Source: Tenodera sinensis (taxonomy: Eukaryota; Arthropoda; Insecta; Mantodea; Mantidae). Taken from it: a stretch of 64,000 nt of DNA. Position 1 is the stretch's first letter; every line of letters starts with the position of its first letter. A model generated the notes under the pieces. It worked only from the letters and a program-made list of their open reading frames with translations, was not told where the DNA came from and made no database searches. A program made the position numbers and the translations under genes. This document shows positions 34,944-45,420 of this stretch, one piece after another. Where the stretch lies: NCBI GenBank assembly GCA_030765045.1, contig CM060965.1:59793787-59857786 (forward strand), given 5' to 3'.

Positions 34944-37007
34944 ATGGAAGACAGTGATAGTGAGTTTAGAGGTTTTGATAGTCCGGAAATTCAGGAAAGT
35001 ATAAGTAGGATGGAAGAATTTAATCAGAATGTAATTGGTAGCAGAATATGCCAAGAATTAGAAGATCAGAACGTTAGAGAAACACCTAGAGGTAGTTCAG
35101 AAATGTTTAGTAGTAATTCAGAAAGGCCAGCATTTATGTCAGAAATAGAGAATATGTTTCAAACGATAATGAAAAAGATGAGTACAGAGTTAAGTCAAAA
35201 GATAGATGAAAATAGTAAAGAATTAAGAACAGAATTAAGTCAAAAGATAATAGATGAAACTAGTAAAGAATTAAGAACAGTGAAAGAGATGAGTACAGAG
35301 TTAAGTCAAAAGATAGATGAAACTAGTATAGAGTTAGGACAGAAAGTAGAGAAGGGACAACAGGAATTGGGAATGCAATTGGAAAATCAGAAGAGAGCTT
35401 TCGAAACCTTTAGGGAAGAAGTTAGGGAGGAAATTAATAAAGTTAGTAGTGAAGTAAAAGAAAATAGAGAACAGGTAGAACAGGTTAAGGGAGAATTAGA
35501 GACAATAAGGCAAGAAGTAAAGAATTCTGAAAAGAAATTAGGTCAACAAGTGAGTGAAAAATTAGATAAAGAAAGGGAAAGAGTAACATATAGTTTAGAC
35601 AAACAAAGGGAAGAGGTAGTACAAAGGTTAGATAAAGACAGGGAAGAAATTAGAGAAGAGTTACAGGGGTGTAAAGTTAGAATGGAAAGATCTGATGTAG
35701 AAAGTGAAAGGCAGGCTAGAAATTTGGAGGATGTTACAGACCAAATAAAAGGAGTAGTGACAGAAATTACTCAGGTAAAAGAGGCCTTAGAAAATTTGAA
35801 ATTAAATGAAAATGCATGTAATCACAACAATCTTAGTAATGAAGTTGCAAGAAACGAGGCGATACCAGGTGTATCAGCTGACATTTCGATGCAAAATAGG
35901 GGTAACAGTAATTCCCATTCTGATCTCGGAAATAGCTCAGGGATAGGTGACAATTCAAATTTACATTGGCCTAACCATGTCTTAAATGAAATGACACCTC
36001 CAGTTTTTGAAAATGAAGATTCAGATGATCCTAAAGCCTTTTTAGAAGGGTTACAAGAGTACTTCACGGTGAAACGTATACCAGAGGAGTACAAGATGGT
36101 AATAGTAAGAAAATGCCTAAAGGGTAATGCTGCTAATTGGCTAGGCCTTTCTATGGGTAACAATAATGACTACAGGACCTTTAGGAACATCTTTTTAACC
36201 AGATATTGGGGAGCTAGTAGGCAGGCTAATATAAGAGTTGAATTAAGCAATGGAAAATTTAATCCTAGATCGGAGGAATCCATGGTAAACTATTTTATGA
36301 GAATAGCGAGAAAATCGAAGATGTTGGATCCTCCCTTGGATGAAAAAGATCTAATAAATATAGTTACTCCACATTTTCCGGAAACGCTTCAACACTACCT
36401 AATCATAGCCCGACCCGATAGCATTGCAGCTATGATAGAATTATTATCAGCCTTAGAAGTCAATAAGCCAAAACACGCATTTGGAAATACATATGAAGGA
36501 AAAGAAACTGTCAATTCTTTCGGGCAAGGGGCACAGTATTATCAGAATAGAAGTGAGGTTAGGGAAAGATATAAAGGACCAGTACCAAGGATGGAATCAT
36601 TCCGGTGGGAAAATCAAGGTAGATATAACCAGGAAGGGCATCACCAAAATAGAAATGGTAATCTAAGGGGAAGAAATATAAGGGTGAATTATATGAATAC
36701 AAATAGATTTGATCGAGGTAGACGGGGCCGTTATTTTGGACATAGTAGAAATTCAAATGATGGGTATTGGACAAACGGAGATAATGAGTTTAGACCGAGG
36801 TCACCAAGACAGGGAGAAAGGTATTCTAGTGGACGAAATTCCCCTGAAAATGCGGAAATGGTTGAGGCCATTAACACGGTCAAAAACATGGTAGGAAGTA
36901 ACCCCGATTTAATGCAGGAAAACAGAAGTAACAATTCGGGAAATAGTACCGGAGCCATACCTAAAAATCAGGGAAACGCCAGACCCGGTCAAACGCGCCT
37001 TCAGTGA
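34944..37007 (+). CDS. gag: Gypsy Gag, 687 codons
   Basis: I start at the first in-frame ATG (34944, MEDSDSEFRGFDSPEIQ); the frame is also open upstream to 34890 from a GTG. Residues about 85-285 are a long Glu/Lys/Gln-rich coiled coil with internal repeats (ELSQKIDE and STELSQKI units). Residues about 345-500 form a retrotransposon gag domain (PPVFENEDSDDPKAFLEGL, then MVNYFMRIARKSKMLDPP). The C-terminal part is Arg/Gly/Asn-rich (RGRNIRVN, RFDRGRRGRYFGHSR). No CCHC zinc knuckle is visible, unlike many gypsy Gags; the basic Arg-Gly tail may take over RNA binding. The stop TGA is at 37005-37007, overlapping the pol frame. Confidence 0.93.
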   Translation: MEDSDSEFRGFDSPEIQESISRMEEFNQNVIGSRICQELEDQNVRETPRGSSEMFSSNSERPAFMSEIENMFQTIMKKMSTELSQKIDENSKELRTELSQKIIDETSKELRTVKEMSTELSQKIDETSIELGQKVEKGQQELGMQLENQKRAFETFREEVREEINKVSSEVKENREQVEQVKGELETIRQEVKNSEKKLGQQVSEKLDKERERVTYSLDKQREEVVQRLDKDREEIREELQGCKVRMERSDVESERQARNLEDVTDQIKGVVTEITQVKEALENLKLNENACNHNNLSNEVARNEAIPGVSADISMQNRGNSNSHSDLGNSSGIGDNSNLHWPNHVLNEMTPPVFENEDSDDPKAFLEGLQEYFTVKRIPEEYKMVIVRKCLKGNAANWLGLSMGNNNDYRTFRNIFLTRYWGASRQANIRVELSNGKFNPRSEESMVNYFMRIARKSKMLDPPLDEKDLINIVTPHFPETLQHYLIIARPDSIAAMIELLSALEVNKPKHAFGNTYEGKETVNSFGQGAQYYQNRSEVRERYKGPVPRMESFRWENQGRYNQEGHHQNRNGNLRGRNIRVNYMNTNRFDRGRRGRYFGHSRNSNDGYWTNGDNEFRPRSPRQGERYSSGRNSPENAEMVEAINTVKNMVGSNPDLMQENRSNNSGNSTGAIPKNQGNARPGQTRLQ
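36971..36977 (+). promoter_or_regulatory. GGGAAAC slippery site for -1 frameshift, gag to pol
   Basis: GGGAAAC lies in the exact register needed: the zero-frame codons are CAG GGA AAC, so X-XXY-YYZ holds. The pol frame is -1 to gag and open from this heptamer onward, and gag stops 28 nt after it. The following 40 nt can pair CCAG (36979-36982) with CTGG (37011-37014), and GACC with GGTC inside. This heptamer is a known retroviral type of -1 site. Frameshifting itself is inferred. Confidence 0.8.
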
Positions 37008-40000
37008 GAACTGGGTATCATAGTAATGATTGTGATAAGTACTCGGAAATAAATAGTCCTGGAAGGCAAATGATGATACAAAAGAAAAGAGAATGGAAAA
37101 ATAGAAACGACGAAAACGAAAAAGTAGGAGATCCACCTAAAATCAAAATTGGAGTAAATGGAAAACAATACAATGCAATTATAGATACGGGATCAAATAG
37201 CACAGTATGCTCACAAAATTTTTATGATAATTTACAAAGTAGTGGCTTTAAAGTAATGTCTTTACCAGTTAATGGGATATATTGCTCGCTAGCTGTGGGA
37301 AAACGAAAAGAAAGAGTAAAATTTCAAGCAATGATAAATATTGAAATAAATGGGAGAATACTTGGAATTTTATTTCTGATTGTAGGAAGACTTGTGACAG
37401 ATATTATAATAGGTTGTGATTGTCTTTATGCCTGGGAAGCTGTGGTGAATTTTAAAAACATGATTCTAGAAATGAAAGTTGAAGATGAGACCATTATAGT
37501 GCCTTTTGTGGAATATAGTAGTTCAGAAACTATTGTAAGAGAAAAAGAGGAAGAAGAAATCCAAGGGGATACATTCTTTGTAGAATATGTTAAAGTAGGA
37601 GCTATGGAATTAACTGAAGTAAATGTCAAAGAGTACATTGTCGATAATAAAGAAAATGTAGAATGGGATAAAAATGATTTCATAGACAATTTGAGGGTTT
37701 CTGATGCAACTAGGTACTATGATAGGGAGAGTAGTGAAGACTTAGAAGAATTGTTGAGGGAAAAAGTAACTCAGGCTGATCAACTAAATGAACAACAGAG
37801 GGATAAACTGTTTGAAATATTAATCCGAAATAAAGAAGTATTCTCTGAGAAACCTGGTAAATGTAATATTTATACTCATTCGTTTGAGATGATACCCATC
37901 AAACCTTTTACACATAAAGCGAGAGCTATCCCTAGTACAATAAGAGAAGAGGTAGATGCAGTTATAAAGTCAATGTTAGAAGATGAGGTTATTGAGATTT
38001 CGAATTCAGAATTTGTGAATCCCCTATGTATTGTAAATAAGGCCAATGGAAAGATTAGGGTGACATTAGACGCGAGAAAACTAAATCAACATTGTAAACC
38101 TGATAGATTTAGACCAGAAAGTGTAGAGGTAATATTGAACAAATTGCAGAAGGGCAAAATTTTTTCTACTCTAGATCTTACAGCATCTTTTTGGCAGATC
38201 CCACTTAGAGAAGATTTAAGAAAATATACAGCGTTTTTACATTCAGGAATATTATATCAGTTTCGAGTTTGCGCCTTTGGTATGAATACCAGTGGTAGTG
38301 CACTATTAAGAGCTTTGTATGAAATTTTTGGAGAAACCATAAAGAAATTTGTAGCTCAGTATGTGGATGATTTTGTGATTTTTTCAGAAAATATAGAGGA
38401 TCATTTAAATCATATCAATTATGTGCTTAGTCAGTTAAAGAAAGCAAACATGACAATAAAGCCAAGTAAAACTGCATTCTTTGTGAAACAGACAGAATTT
38501 TTAGGTTATGTTATTTCAAATGAGGGAATCAGGCCTAATCCCGACAGAATTGAAAGCATAAATAAAATACCAGCTCCTAAAAATATAAAACAATTGAGAA
38601 GATTTCTTGGTATTCTAAATTATCAGTCAAGATTTATCCTGGAATATGCAACCGTAGTAGCCCCATTAAGACAACTATTGAGAAAAGATGTAAAATGGCA
38701 TTGGTCATCAGTAGAACAAGAATCTTTCGAAAAGGTAAAAACATTGTTTGCAGCGTCAATTTTATTGGAAAAACCTAGGGAAGATCTCCCCTACATAATT
38801 TATACAGATGCTTCAGGACTAGGTTATGGTAGTGTCATATTACAAAAAGATGAGGAAGGAAAAGATCACCTCATCGCTGTAGCTTCAAGGGGGCTTTCAA
38901 GGACTGAATCACAGGCTTGCACTACAGAAAAAGAGATAGCAGCTATTTACTTTGCACTTGTAAAATTTAAGCAATATGTATATCACAACCCAGTAATAGT
39001 TTACACAGATCATGTTAGTTTGGCATTTATGAACTCTTGCAAACTCACAAGCACACGTATTTCTAGATATATACATGAGATCACATCCCATAACATAGAA
39101 ATCAGACACATAGCAGGAAGTCAAAATATTTTTAGTGATTTGTTATCAAGGATGAAAACCAATTATACAATACCAGATACAATTAGTGACAACAAACATG
39201 ATGTAACCATACTATATTTGAAAACCTTAGAAGGGACTCAATTAGCTAAAGAATTTCGAAATTTGGAACAATTACAGACAGAGGACGATGAACTTAGAAA
39301 ATTGAAAGAAAAGGCACAACCAATCACAGAAAATCTAAAAGATAATATAGGTATTTATGAGGGAAAAATCTATAAATTTCATGGAAGAATTGAACCTAAA
39401 TGGAAAATAATGGTACCAAAAGCTTTACAAGAGAAACTTATACTTGCTTATCACAAAACACTAGCTCATACAGGTAGTGAAAAGCTAATCATGGTAATTA
39501 GTGATCATTTTTATATAAAACATTTGGCAAAGAAAGTGAGAAAAATATGTTCAAGCTGTGATTTATGTCAAAGGGCCAAACCATTTAATATCAAATTTGA
39601 TATAGAACCTCAGACAATCATAAGAGAAGGGAAAAATGTACTAGTTACTGCTGATGCACATGGGGAGCTACCAGTAGGACAATTTGGATGTAGATATATG
39701 TTTGTTCTTCATGATGTTTTTAGTAAATTTATTAAAATTTATCCTGTTAGGAATATCAGCAGCAAAACATGTGTAGGAAAGATAATAAAAGATTATGTGC
39801 CTAAATATGGCAAGATTCAGGCAATCTTAACAGATAATGCTACAGTTCATCGGAGCAAAATCTTTAAAGAAACCCTAGAAAATCATGAGATAAAATTATA
39901 TCATTGTTCCTCATACTTTCCATCAGGGAATCCAACAGAACGTGTCCTCCGAGATATAGGAATTTATTTACGTGTACTTACACATCATAATCACAAGGAT

Positions 40001-40477
40001 TGGGTGAAATATTGTCCATTGATAGAAAAGATTATCAATCACACCATTAATGTAACTACTGGATTTGCACCAATAAAATTAATGTTAGGAATTGAACCAG
40101 AACCAATATTGATCGGGGTACCAAAAACACTGAAAATTAATGACATTCAGTTAAGTGAGGAAGAAAGAGCGAAAATTGCTTTTGAACGAATCAAGAAAAA
40201 GGCAGAGAAGCGAAAATTAAAGAAAAAGAGTAGAAAACATAAATGGGAACCTAAGATAGGCGATTGGGTACTAGTTAAAGACCATAAGTTATCAAGTGCC
40301 TTGAGAGGTAGGAACAAAAGGATGGAATTGTTATATAAAGGTCCTGCAGAAATTATATCCAAATTTGGTCATCATACCTATGAATTAAAAGATGTTAAAA
40401 ATGAAAAATGTCTGGGAAGATGGCATAAACAACTCCTTCGACCATACAAGAAACCGTGTGGTGCATTGGAACCTTGA
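36971..40477 (+). CDS. pol: Gypsy Pol: protease, RT, RNase H, integrase
   Basis: The frame is open from the slippery heptamer to the stop at 40477; residues below count from 37004. Aspartic protease: IIDTGSNSTV (D61). RT: LDARKLNQHC, TLDLTASFWQIPL, AFGM and the catalytic YVDD at about 453-456. RNase H: YTDASGLGYG (D602), EKEIAAIYFAL and a TDH box. Integrase: an HHCC zinc finger (HKTLAHTG...CSSCDLCQ), then D884, D944 and E979, with 34 residues between the last two (35 is usual in gypsy), and a GPY/F-like YKGPAEI near the end. All catalytic residues I can name are present with no internal stop. It probably has no start of its own and is made as a Gag-Pol fusion. Confidence 0.95.
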   Translation, partial: GKRQTRSNAPSVRTGYHSNDCDKYSEINSPGRQMMIQKKREWKNRNDENEKVGDPPKIKIGVNGKQYNAIIDTGSNSTVCSQNFYDNLQSSGFKVMSLPVNGIYCSLAVGKRKERVKFQAMINIEINGRILGILFLIVGRLVTDIIIGCDCLYAWEAVVNFKNMILEMKVEDETIIVPFVEYSSSETIVREKEEEEIQGDTFFVEYVKVGAMELTEVNVKEYIVDNKENVEWDKNDFIDNLRVSDATRYYDRESSEDLEELLREKVTQADQLNEQQRDKLFEILIRNKEVFSEKPGKCNIYTHSFEMIPIKPFTHKARAIPSTIREEVDAVIKSMLEDEVIEISNSEFVNPLCIVNKANGKIRVTLDARKLNQHCKPDRFRPESVEVILNKLQKGKIFSTLDLTASFWQIPLREDLRKYTAFLHSGILYQFRVCAFGMNTSGSALLRALYEIFGETIKKFVAQYVDDFVIFSENIEDHLNHINYVLSQLKKANMTIKPSKTAFFVKQTEFLGYVISNEGIRPNPDRIESINKIPAPKNIKQLRRFLGILNYQSRFILEYATVVAPLRQLLRKDVKWHWSSVEQESFEKVKTLFAASILLEKPREDLPYIIYTDASGLGYGSVILQKDEEGKDHLIAVASRGLSRTESQACTTEKEIAAIYFALVKFKQYVYHNPVIVYTDHVSLAFMNSCKLTSTRISRYIHEITSHNIEIRHIAGSQNIFSDLLSRMKTNYTIPDTISDNKHDVTILYLKTLEGTQLAKEFRNLEQLQTEDDELRKLKEKAQPITENLKDNIGIYEGKIYKFHGRIEPKWKIMVPKALQEKLILAYHKTLAHTGSEKLIMVISDHFYIKHLAKKVRKICSSCDLCQRAKPFNIKFDIEPQTIIREGKNVLVTADAHGELPVGQFGCRYMFVLHDVFSKFIKIYPVRNISSKTCVGKIIKDYVPKYGKIQAILTDNATVHRSKIFKETLENHEIKLYHCSSYFPSGNPTERVLRDIGIYLRVLTHHNHKDWVKYCPLIEKIINHTINVTTGFAPIKLMLGIEPEPILIGVPKTLKINDIQLSEEERAKIAFERIKKKAEKRKLKKKSRKHKWEPKIGDWVLVKDHKLSSALRGRNKRMELLYKGPAEIISKFGHHTYELKDVKNEKCLGRWHKQLLRPYKKPCGALEP

Positions 40478-41252
40478 TTTCAGGTAAAAGAAAAATTGGA
40501 AGTGTCATTTGTCTATTGGCGCCTAATCAGCTTTGAGATAAAATGTAAATGTTAGCTTACTTGAAAACCATACATGGGTCAGGTACTTACATATTCATGA
40601 AAAATGCAGAATGTGAATTGCTATATACTACAAAGAGCTTAAAAATATGTTGTATAGAGCTCACAATCACAGATTCAGAAAGATTGTTAAAATGTTCATC
40701 TCTGCATAGAGAGAAAACAGAATATTTACTTTGTAAAACATTTGTTAAAATATTTAGATGTATAGATAGTTATCACAGAAAGACAAAGAAAGAACTTGTC
40801 TAAAGAGTGCAATGGATTTATATAAAAATATATGTACATTTTAGTGCTTAAAGGATATAGTACAGATATGTGTTACAATAACAAAAGTGAAAAATCACAG
40901 TGCAAGTGATAGTGAGAGCGAAGTGAGCAAACATGAACTAAAAGAAGGAAGTATAAAGAAAGACTCTTGAAATTTAACCTTTATATAGAAGCTTCATAGA
41001 AGAAACCATAACATATTGTAATTAGTATTTAAGGATTAATGTTTAGTCAAGTGTACAATTGTTTGTCATGTTAAATAGATTAATGAGAAAATGTGTTAAT
41101 AACCAATTTCAAAAACAGTGTAATTGAAAATTGTATACAAGGGGAGTGTTGCCGATTATTCAAAATACAGGAGTAATTTTAGTTTTTTCTTTCGGGCAAG
41201 ACATTTACATTATTTTATTATGAAATAATAAAATAACATAAATGGGGGCATT
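40478..41252 (+). other. Gypsy 3' untranslated region and polypurine tract
   Basis: Between the pol stop and the 3' LTR lie 775 bp with only an 84-codon frame (40549-40803), which lacks a signal peptide or membrane segment of env type. The last bases, ATAAATGGGGGCATT at 41238-41252, are the purine tract that would prime plus-strand synthesis. Confidence 0.8.
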
Positions 41253-42057
41253 TGATACCGAAATTTAGATTTCCGATCGAATGGGCTTTTGAAAAAGATA
41301 CGTTTTAATTTAATTGCCGGATCTGAGATTTGCGATAAATATTGAGTAATAACATAAATAGATAATAGAGTAGCAAGTGTTGTAAGGTGAGCAAGATATG
41401 AGTAAATGATAGTCGTTAAATTTGTAGTATAAACGCATTATTGGTTTGAAATTAACGAGTCATGACGTCATACCACATAGTTTAAAATACACGTTCGAAA
41501 GTCAGTTCTACCAACCTTAAAAGTCGCGCGATATATTTAATAAAATATAAAGTAAACATCGTTTAATCCTAAAAAGGTAATTATATATTCAAAATTCATA
41601 AAAGAACATGTTATAATAGAAAGGGACATTTCTAAATTGCGGGAAAAGAAAATAACATTTTGGATACGAGGCTTTCTTGGATGACGTCATGACATTCAAA
41701 TTGGAAGCGAACGGTCTTCTTGGCGTGGGTAAGAGAGAAGCGTCTAGTCAGTACTCAACCAGAGAACAGTACGGGAGTTCGTGCAGTTCGTGCTGCGCAG
41801 ATGTGATTGCGATGCTTCTACAGATACACATATAGAATCGGCATATCTCCCGAAAATATTTAATATAAAATAAATTGATGTGCAAAGTTGTTCTTGGGTT
41901 GTCCTTTACACTCACGCAAACCCGAGATAAAGAGATAAAGCTCAGCTAGCCGGAGACAACACACCAAACCACATCAACGTGACCAACAACATCACGTCAC
42001 CAACGACTTCAGCTTCAAATGGCGAGGTAATAACTAGGAAGCAATATTACAGCTTCA
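41253..42057 (+). repeat. 3' LTR of gypsy element
   Basis: Same length and, by eye, the same sequence as the 5' LTR, including both TGACGTCA palindromes. It is followed by the second TGTT target copy at 42058-42061. Confidence 0.95.
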
Positions 42058-42796
42058 TGTTTGAACCCTTTGGAGATTAATGAGATGGCTGACTACAAGG
42101 AACAAAGAGTCCATCTGAAATGTTGTTCTTTGTTAAGAAAAACTGCACAAACACTCATCCCCAATCACAATTCCTTTAAGAAAGTTTGGATCATTCTGTA
42201 CTTCACTCTTCAGGGTGCGGCAAACATTCACACAGTTTTCTTTAGTCATCTGTGAGCAAGCAAGGAACAAATTTTTGCAGACACCTTTCTCTTGTGCAAA
42301 GCTTCAGTTAAAACTTGCTGGACTGTGCTCCATGACACATATGTTTCTTCAGAAACTTAGTCAATGGTCTTTGGAAGATATTTATTTATTGTACATTTTG
42401 TAACCCTTACATCATTTCTTCCTGTCAAAGATTGCCCGGGTCTTCAATTGACATGTTGCCATATTTGAAATGCACAAACCACTCATGGACCTGTGTTTTC
42501 CTCAAAACATCATTACTAGAGCTTGCCAAAGCATCCTAATGATCTTGGCTACAGTTTTTCCTGGCAGAAAACAAAATTTCACACAGACTCTTTGTGACGA
42601 TAACATTAATCACTAAAGGGTTCAAACAGGATTGCAAACAACAAAGCACCACAATCAAACCACTTACCTCAGATAGACGCCAGCTTACTAACAAATGCAG
42701 GAGACCCCAAACTAACACCACCTAGTTGCACAACTCATAACTACTAAGTATGCATGTAGAACGGTTTAATTCCGGTTAGTTTTGGGTCCCCCCATA

Positions 42797-43404
42797 TACT
42801 GCCTTTCTGAGAGTTATACTACTTTTCTGGTTGCTTTTAGAAACTTTTGTTATAACCCATTCCAGAAACTCCTCCTGTCACATTCATTCAATGTTAAAAT
42901 ATTAAAAGAGAATGTATCAGAACTATGTACCTAATTAGAAAAGTGATAGATTGTAATCAGTAAATTATAGAGATGTATAACTGTACAGCCATATAACAAA
43001 AAATATTGTGTTAAGAGTTATTTATCATGTCTGCTATGAACTGTGACACATATTTGTGACCAGTAATTGGTATGTTATCATAAGAATATTTTACTCACAA
43101 TTACAATTTCATTTTTTCAAAAAGTAATCTGTAAAACTGTAATTACAATCATAATCAATTCATAAAACAATCCTAAGGACATCACTGAACTTTACTGTTT
43201 ATAAAATTTCTTAACCTTCTCAATGATACATTTTTTAATCTCATTGTTGGGTTTTTGCAGGCTCATAAGATCTCCCTAGTACATGATTACTTACATCTAA
43301 ACAGGTTGCCACAATAATAAAGAAAACAAATTCAGCATAGAAAAAATACTTTGTAGTGAGTTAAACAACCCCAAAACACAAAATAAAAAGGATGGAATAT
43401 TAAT
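42797..43404. other. Intron DNA, nothing recognised
   Basis: AT-rich sequence between the mariner end and a large trinucleotide repeat. No element seen. Confidence 0.45.
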
Positions 43405-44049
<645 letters not shown>

Positions 44050-44299
44050 TCAACAAACTAGTGCTAACATTTTCTACAAAAATAGATAACACTGAAATAT
44101 AAGCTTTGATAAAGTAGGTACTTGTTCTTCCACTTTGTTTTCAATGGTCCAACCACTCAAGGTGTGCGAAAACCATTCTGATTGACTGGCTGTGAGAAGC
44201 ATTCACAAATGCCATATTCAATTATTACTGTTTGAAGACACCTGAGCTGGTTTATATTGCAAAGAACTCGATAGGCTACGTACAGCACATTTAGCACAA

Positions 44300-45420
44300 C
44301 GTTTTGATGGGTACAGAAAGATTTCTGCTCAATGGATGCCATGTTTGTTAACAATGGGCTGCATTGAAATGAACATTTCTTAAGTGACTTGTTTAAATGC
44401 AATACCAGTGAATTTCTTTGGCGTTACATAACAATAGATGAAACATGGATTTATTACTACATTCTAGAGCTGAAGGAGAAATTTAAACACAAGGTGGCAA
44501 CAGATAACAGAGAACCAATGAAAGTAAAAATGGTTCTGTCAGCAGGCAAAGTTGTAACTATGGTTTTCTACAGGGTTCGAATTAATGGGGGAATTTCCCC
44601 CTCTAATTAAATAATTTCCCCGGCTCGTCAAAAAAAAAATTCCTTCCCTCCCAGGGAAGTATTTTTTCTTTTTACTTTATTTACTATTACTACTCTTTAA
44701 GAATACATGGAACACTTTTGATGCAGATTGTATATGCTATGAGTATGAGCTGTGAGTAAGCAAATGTATCATAGTGCAAGTAAGCTAAACAATAAACAAT
44801 TCTTAGGTTCATTAGTTGGGTTGGCATTCAGGGTCACAATTCCAGCAATTCCGTATCAGCAATGACTATTGCAGCTTGCAATATTCAGTTAAGTTTCTTG
44901 CAACTCACTGCTCTATTGTTTGTCAGCATGGATAAATTTACTGTGCTTTTAAAGACAGTAAAATGTAAATTGCTGCTGCTGCCACTGCTGCTGTTAAATT
45001 TTATGTAAACCCCCAATGATACTGCCACTGGTATTACTACCATCATTACCATAAACATGATACAAACATAAGTTTCCCGCCTTATCAGAAAGTGTGATTT
45101 GAACACTGGTTTTCTAGAATATTTCTCATGGTGTGGTTTCCTTTGATTACTTTTAGAAGGGCAGAATCATCATCAAGAAGTATTACGCTTCACTGATGGA
45201 CCAATTGAAGGATATTATTCATGCTAAATGTCCACCTTGTGAAAAAGAAAGTTCTCTTTCATTATAATAATGCATCTTCATATACATCTGGAATTGTTGC
45301 TACCAAGTTGCTTCCAAATTTGCTATATTAGCCTGTTTTGGCTCCCAGCAATTACCTTTTTTCCCAAACCTTAAGAAATAGCTAGGGCATGAAGATCCAC
45401 TACTAATAAAGAAGATGAAT
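44300..45420 (+). mobile_element. Mariner relic split by a hAT MITE
   Basis: The plus strand shows KISAQWMP (about 44314), then FLWRYITIDETWIYYYILEL, VLSAGKVVTMVF up to 44570. After the MITE it resumes at about 45117 with KKYYASLMDQLKDIIHAKCP near 45190, then HYNNASSYTSGIVATKLLP and APSNYLF. These are parts of a mariner DDE transposase with the first Asp (IDETW) kept and the second and third read as Asn (HYNN, APSN). Removing the insert and one target copy restores continuity of the family pattern. The N-terminal HTH part is missing or unreadable. Confidence 0.82.
44571..45108. mobile_element. hAT-type MITE, 538 bp, with 8-bp target duplication
   Basis: The left end is CAGGGTTCGAATTA; the right end read inverted is CAGTGTTCAAATCA, matching 11 of 14. 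The flanks are perfect 8-bp repeats GTTTTCTA at 44563-44570 and 45109-45116. There is no transposase inside. The length, ends and 8-bp duplication identify a non-autonomous hAT element. Its ends differ from those of the hAT at 7172, so that family did not move it. Confidence 0.9.

Larger units (their letters stand above)
33936..42057 (+). mobile_element. Intact-looking gypsy LTR retrotransposon, 8,122 bp
   Basis: Two 805-bp LTRs (33936-34740 and 41253-42057) start TGATACCG and end GCTTCA; I found no difference between them by eye. A tRNA-primer site follows the 5' LTR and a purine tract (ATAAATGGGGGCATT) precedes the 3' LTR. The flanking duplication is TGTT at 33932-33935 and 42058-42061. Inside are an uninterrupted gag and a pol with protease, RT, RNase H and integrase in gypsy order. 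There is no env-like frame between pol and the 3' LTR. Integrase wording NPTERV and a Lys-type primer site recall the Osvaldo group, from memory. It lies antisense to otopetrin in its largest intron. Confidence 0.97.
33763..42796 (-). mobile_element. Fold-back mariner, interrupted by a gypsy element
   Basis: The ends CATGAGGGGGTACCCAAAA and, on the other strand, TATGGGGGGACCCAAAA mark a mariner that is about 0.9 kb after removing the gypsy insert (33936-42057 plus one TGTT). Its two ends match as inverted copies for about 200 bp, far beyond a normal mariner terminus (TTTGGGGTCTC, GTTAGTAAGCTGG, GTTGTTTGCA in both arms). Between the arms the minus strand carries only the N-terminal part of the transposase, with stops: the HTH region (VHEWFVHFKYGNMSIED), then RTLKSEVQNDPNFLKG and VIGDE with the first Asp. 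The catalytic C-terminal half is missing and replaced by the inverted copy of the 5' end. Confidence 0.85.

Noticed and set aside
36909..37203. Minus-strand frames opposite the gag-pol junction and elsewhere in the gypsy element
   Set aside because: They are antisense to clearly coding gag and pol and show no motif of their own.
40549..40803. An env-like gene downstream of pol
   Set aside because: The 84-codon frame has no signal peptide, transmembrane segment or Cys pattern; the element appears env-less.
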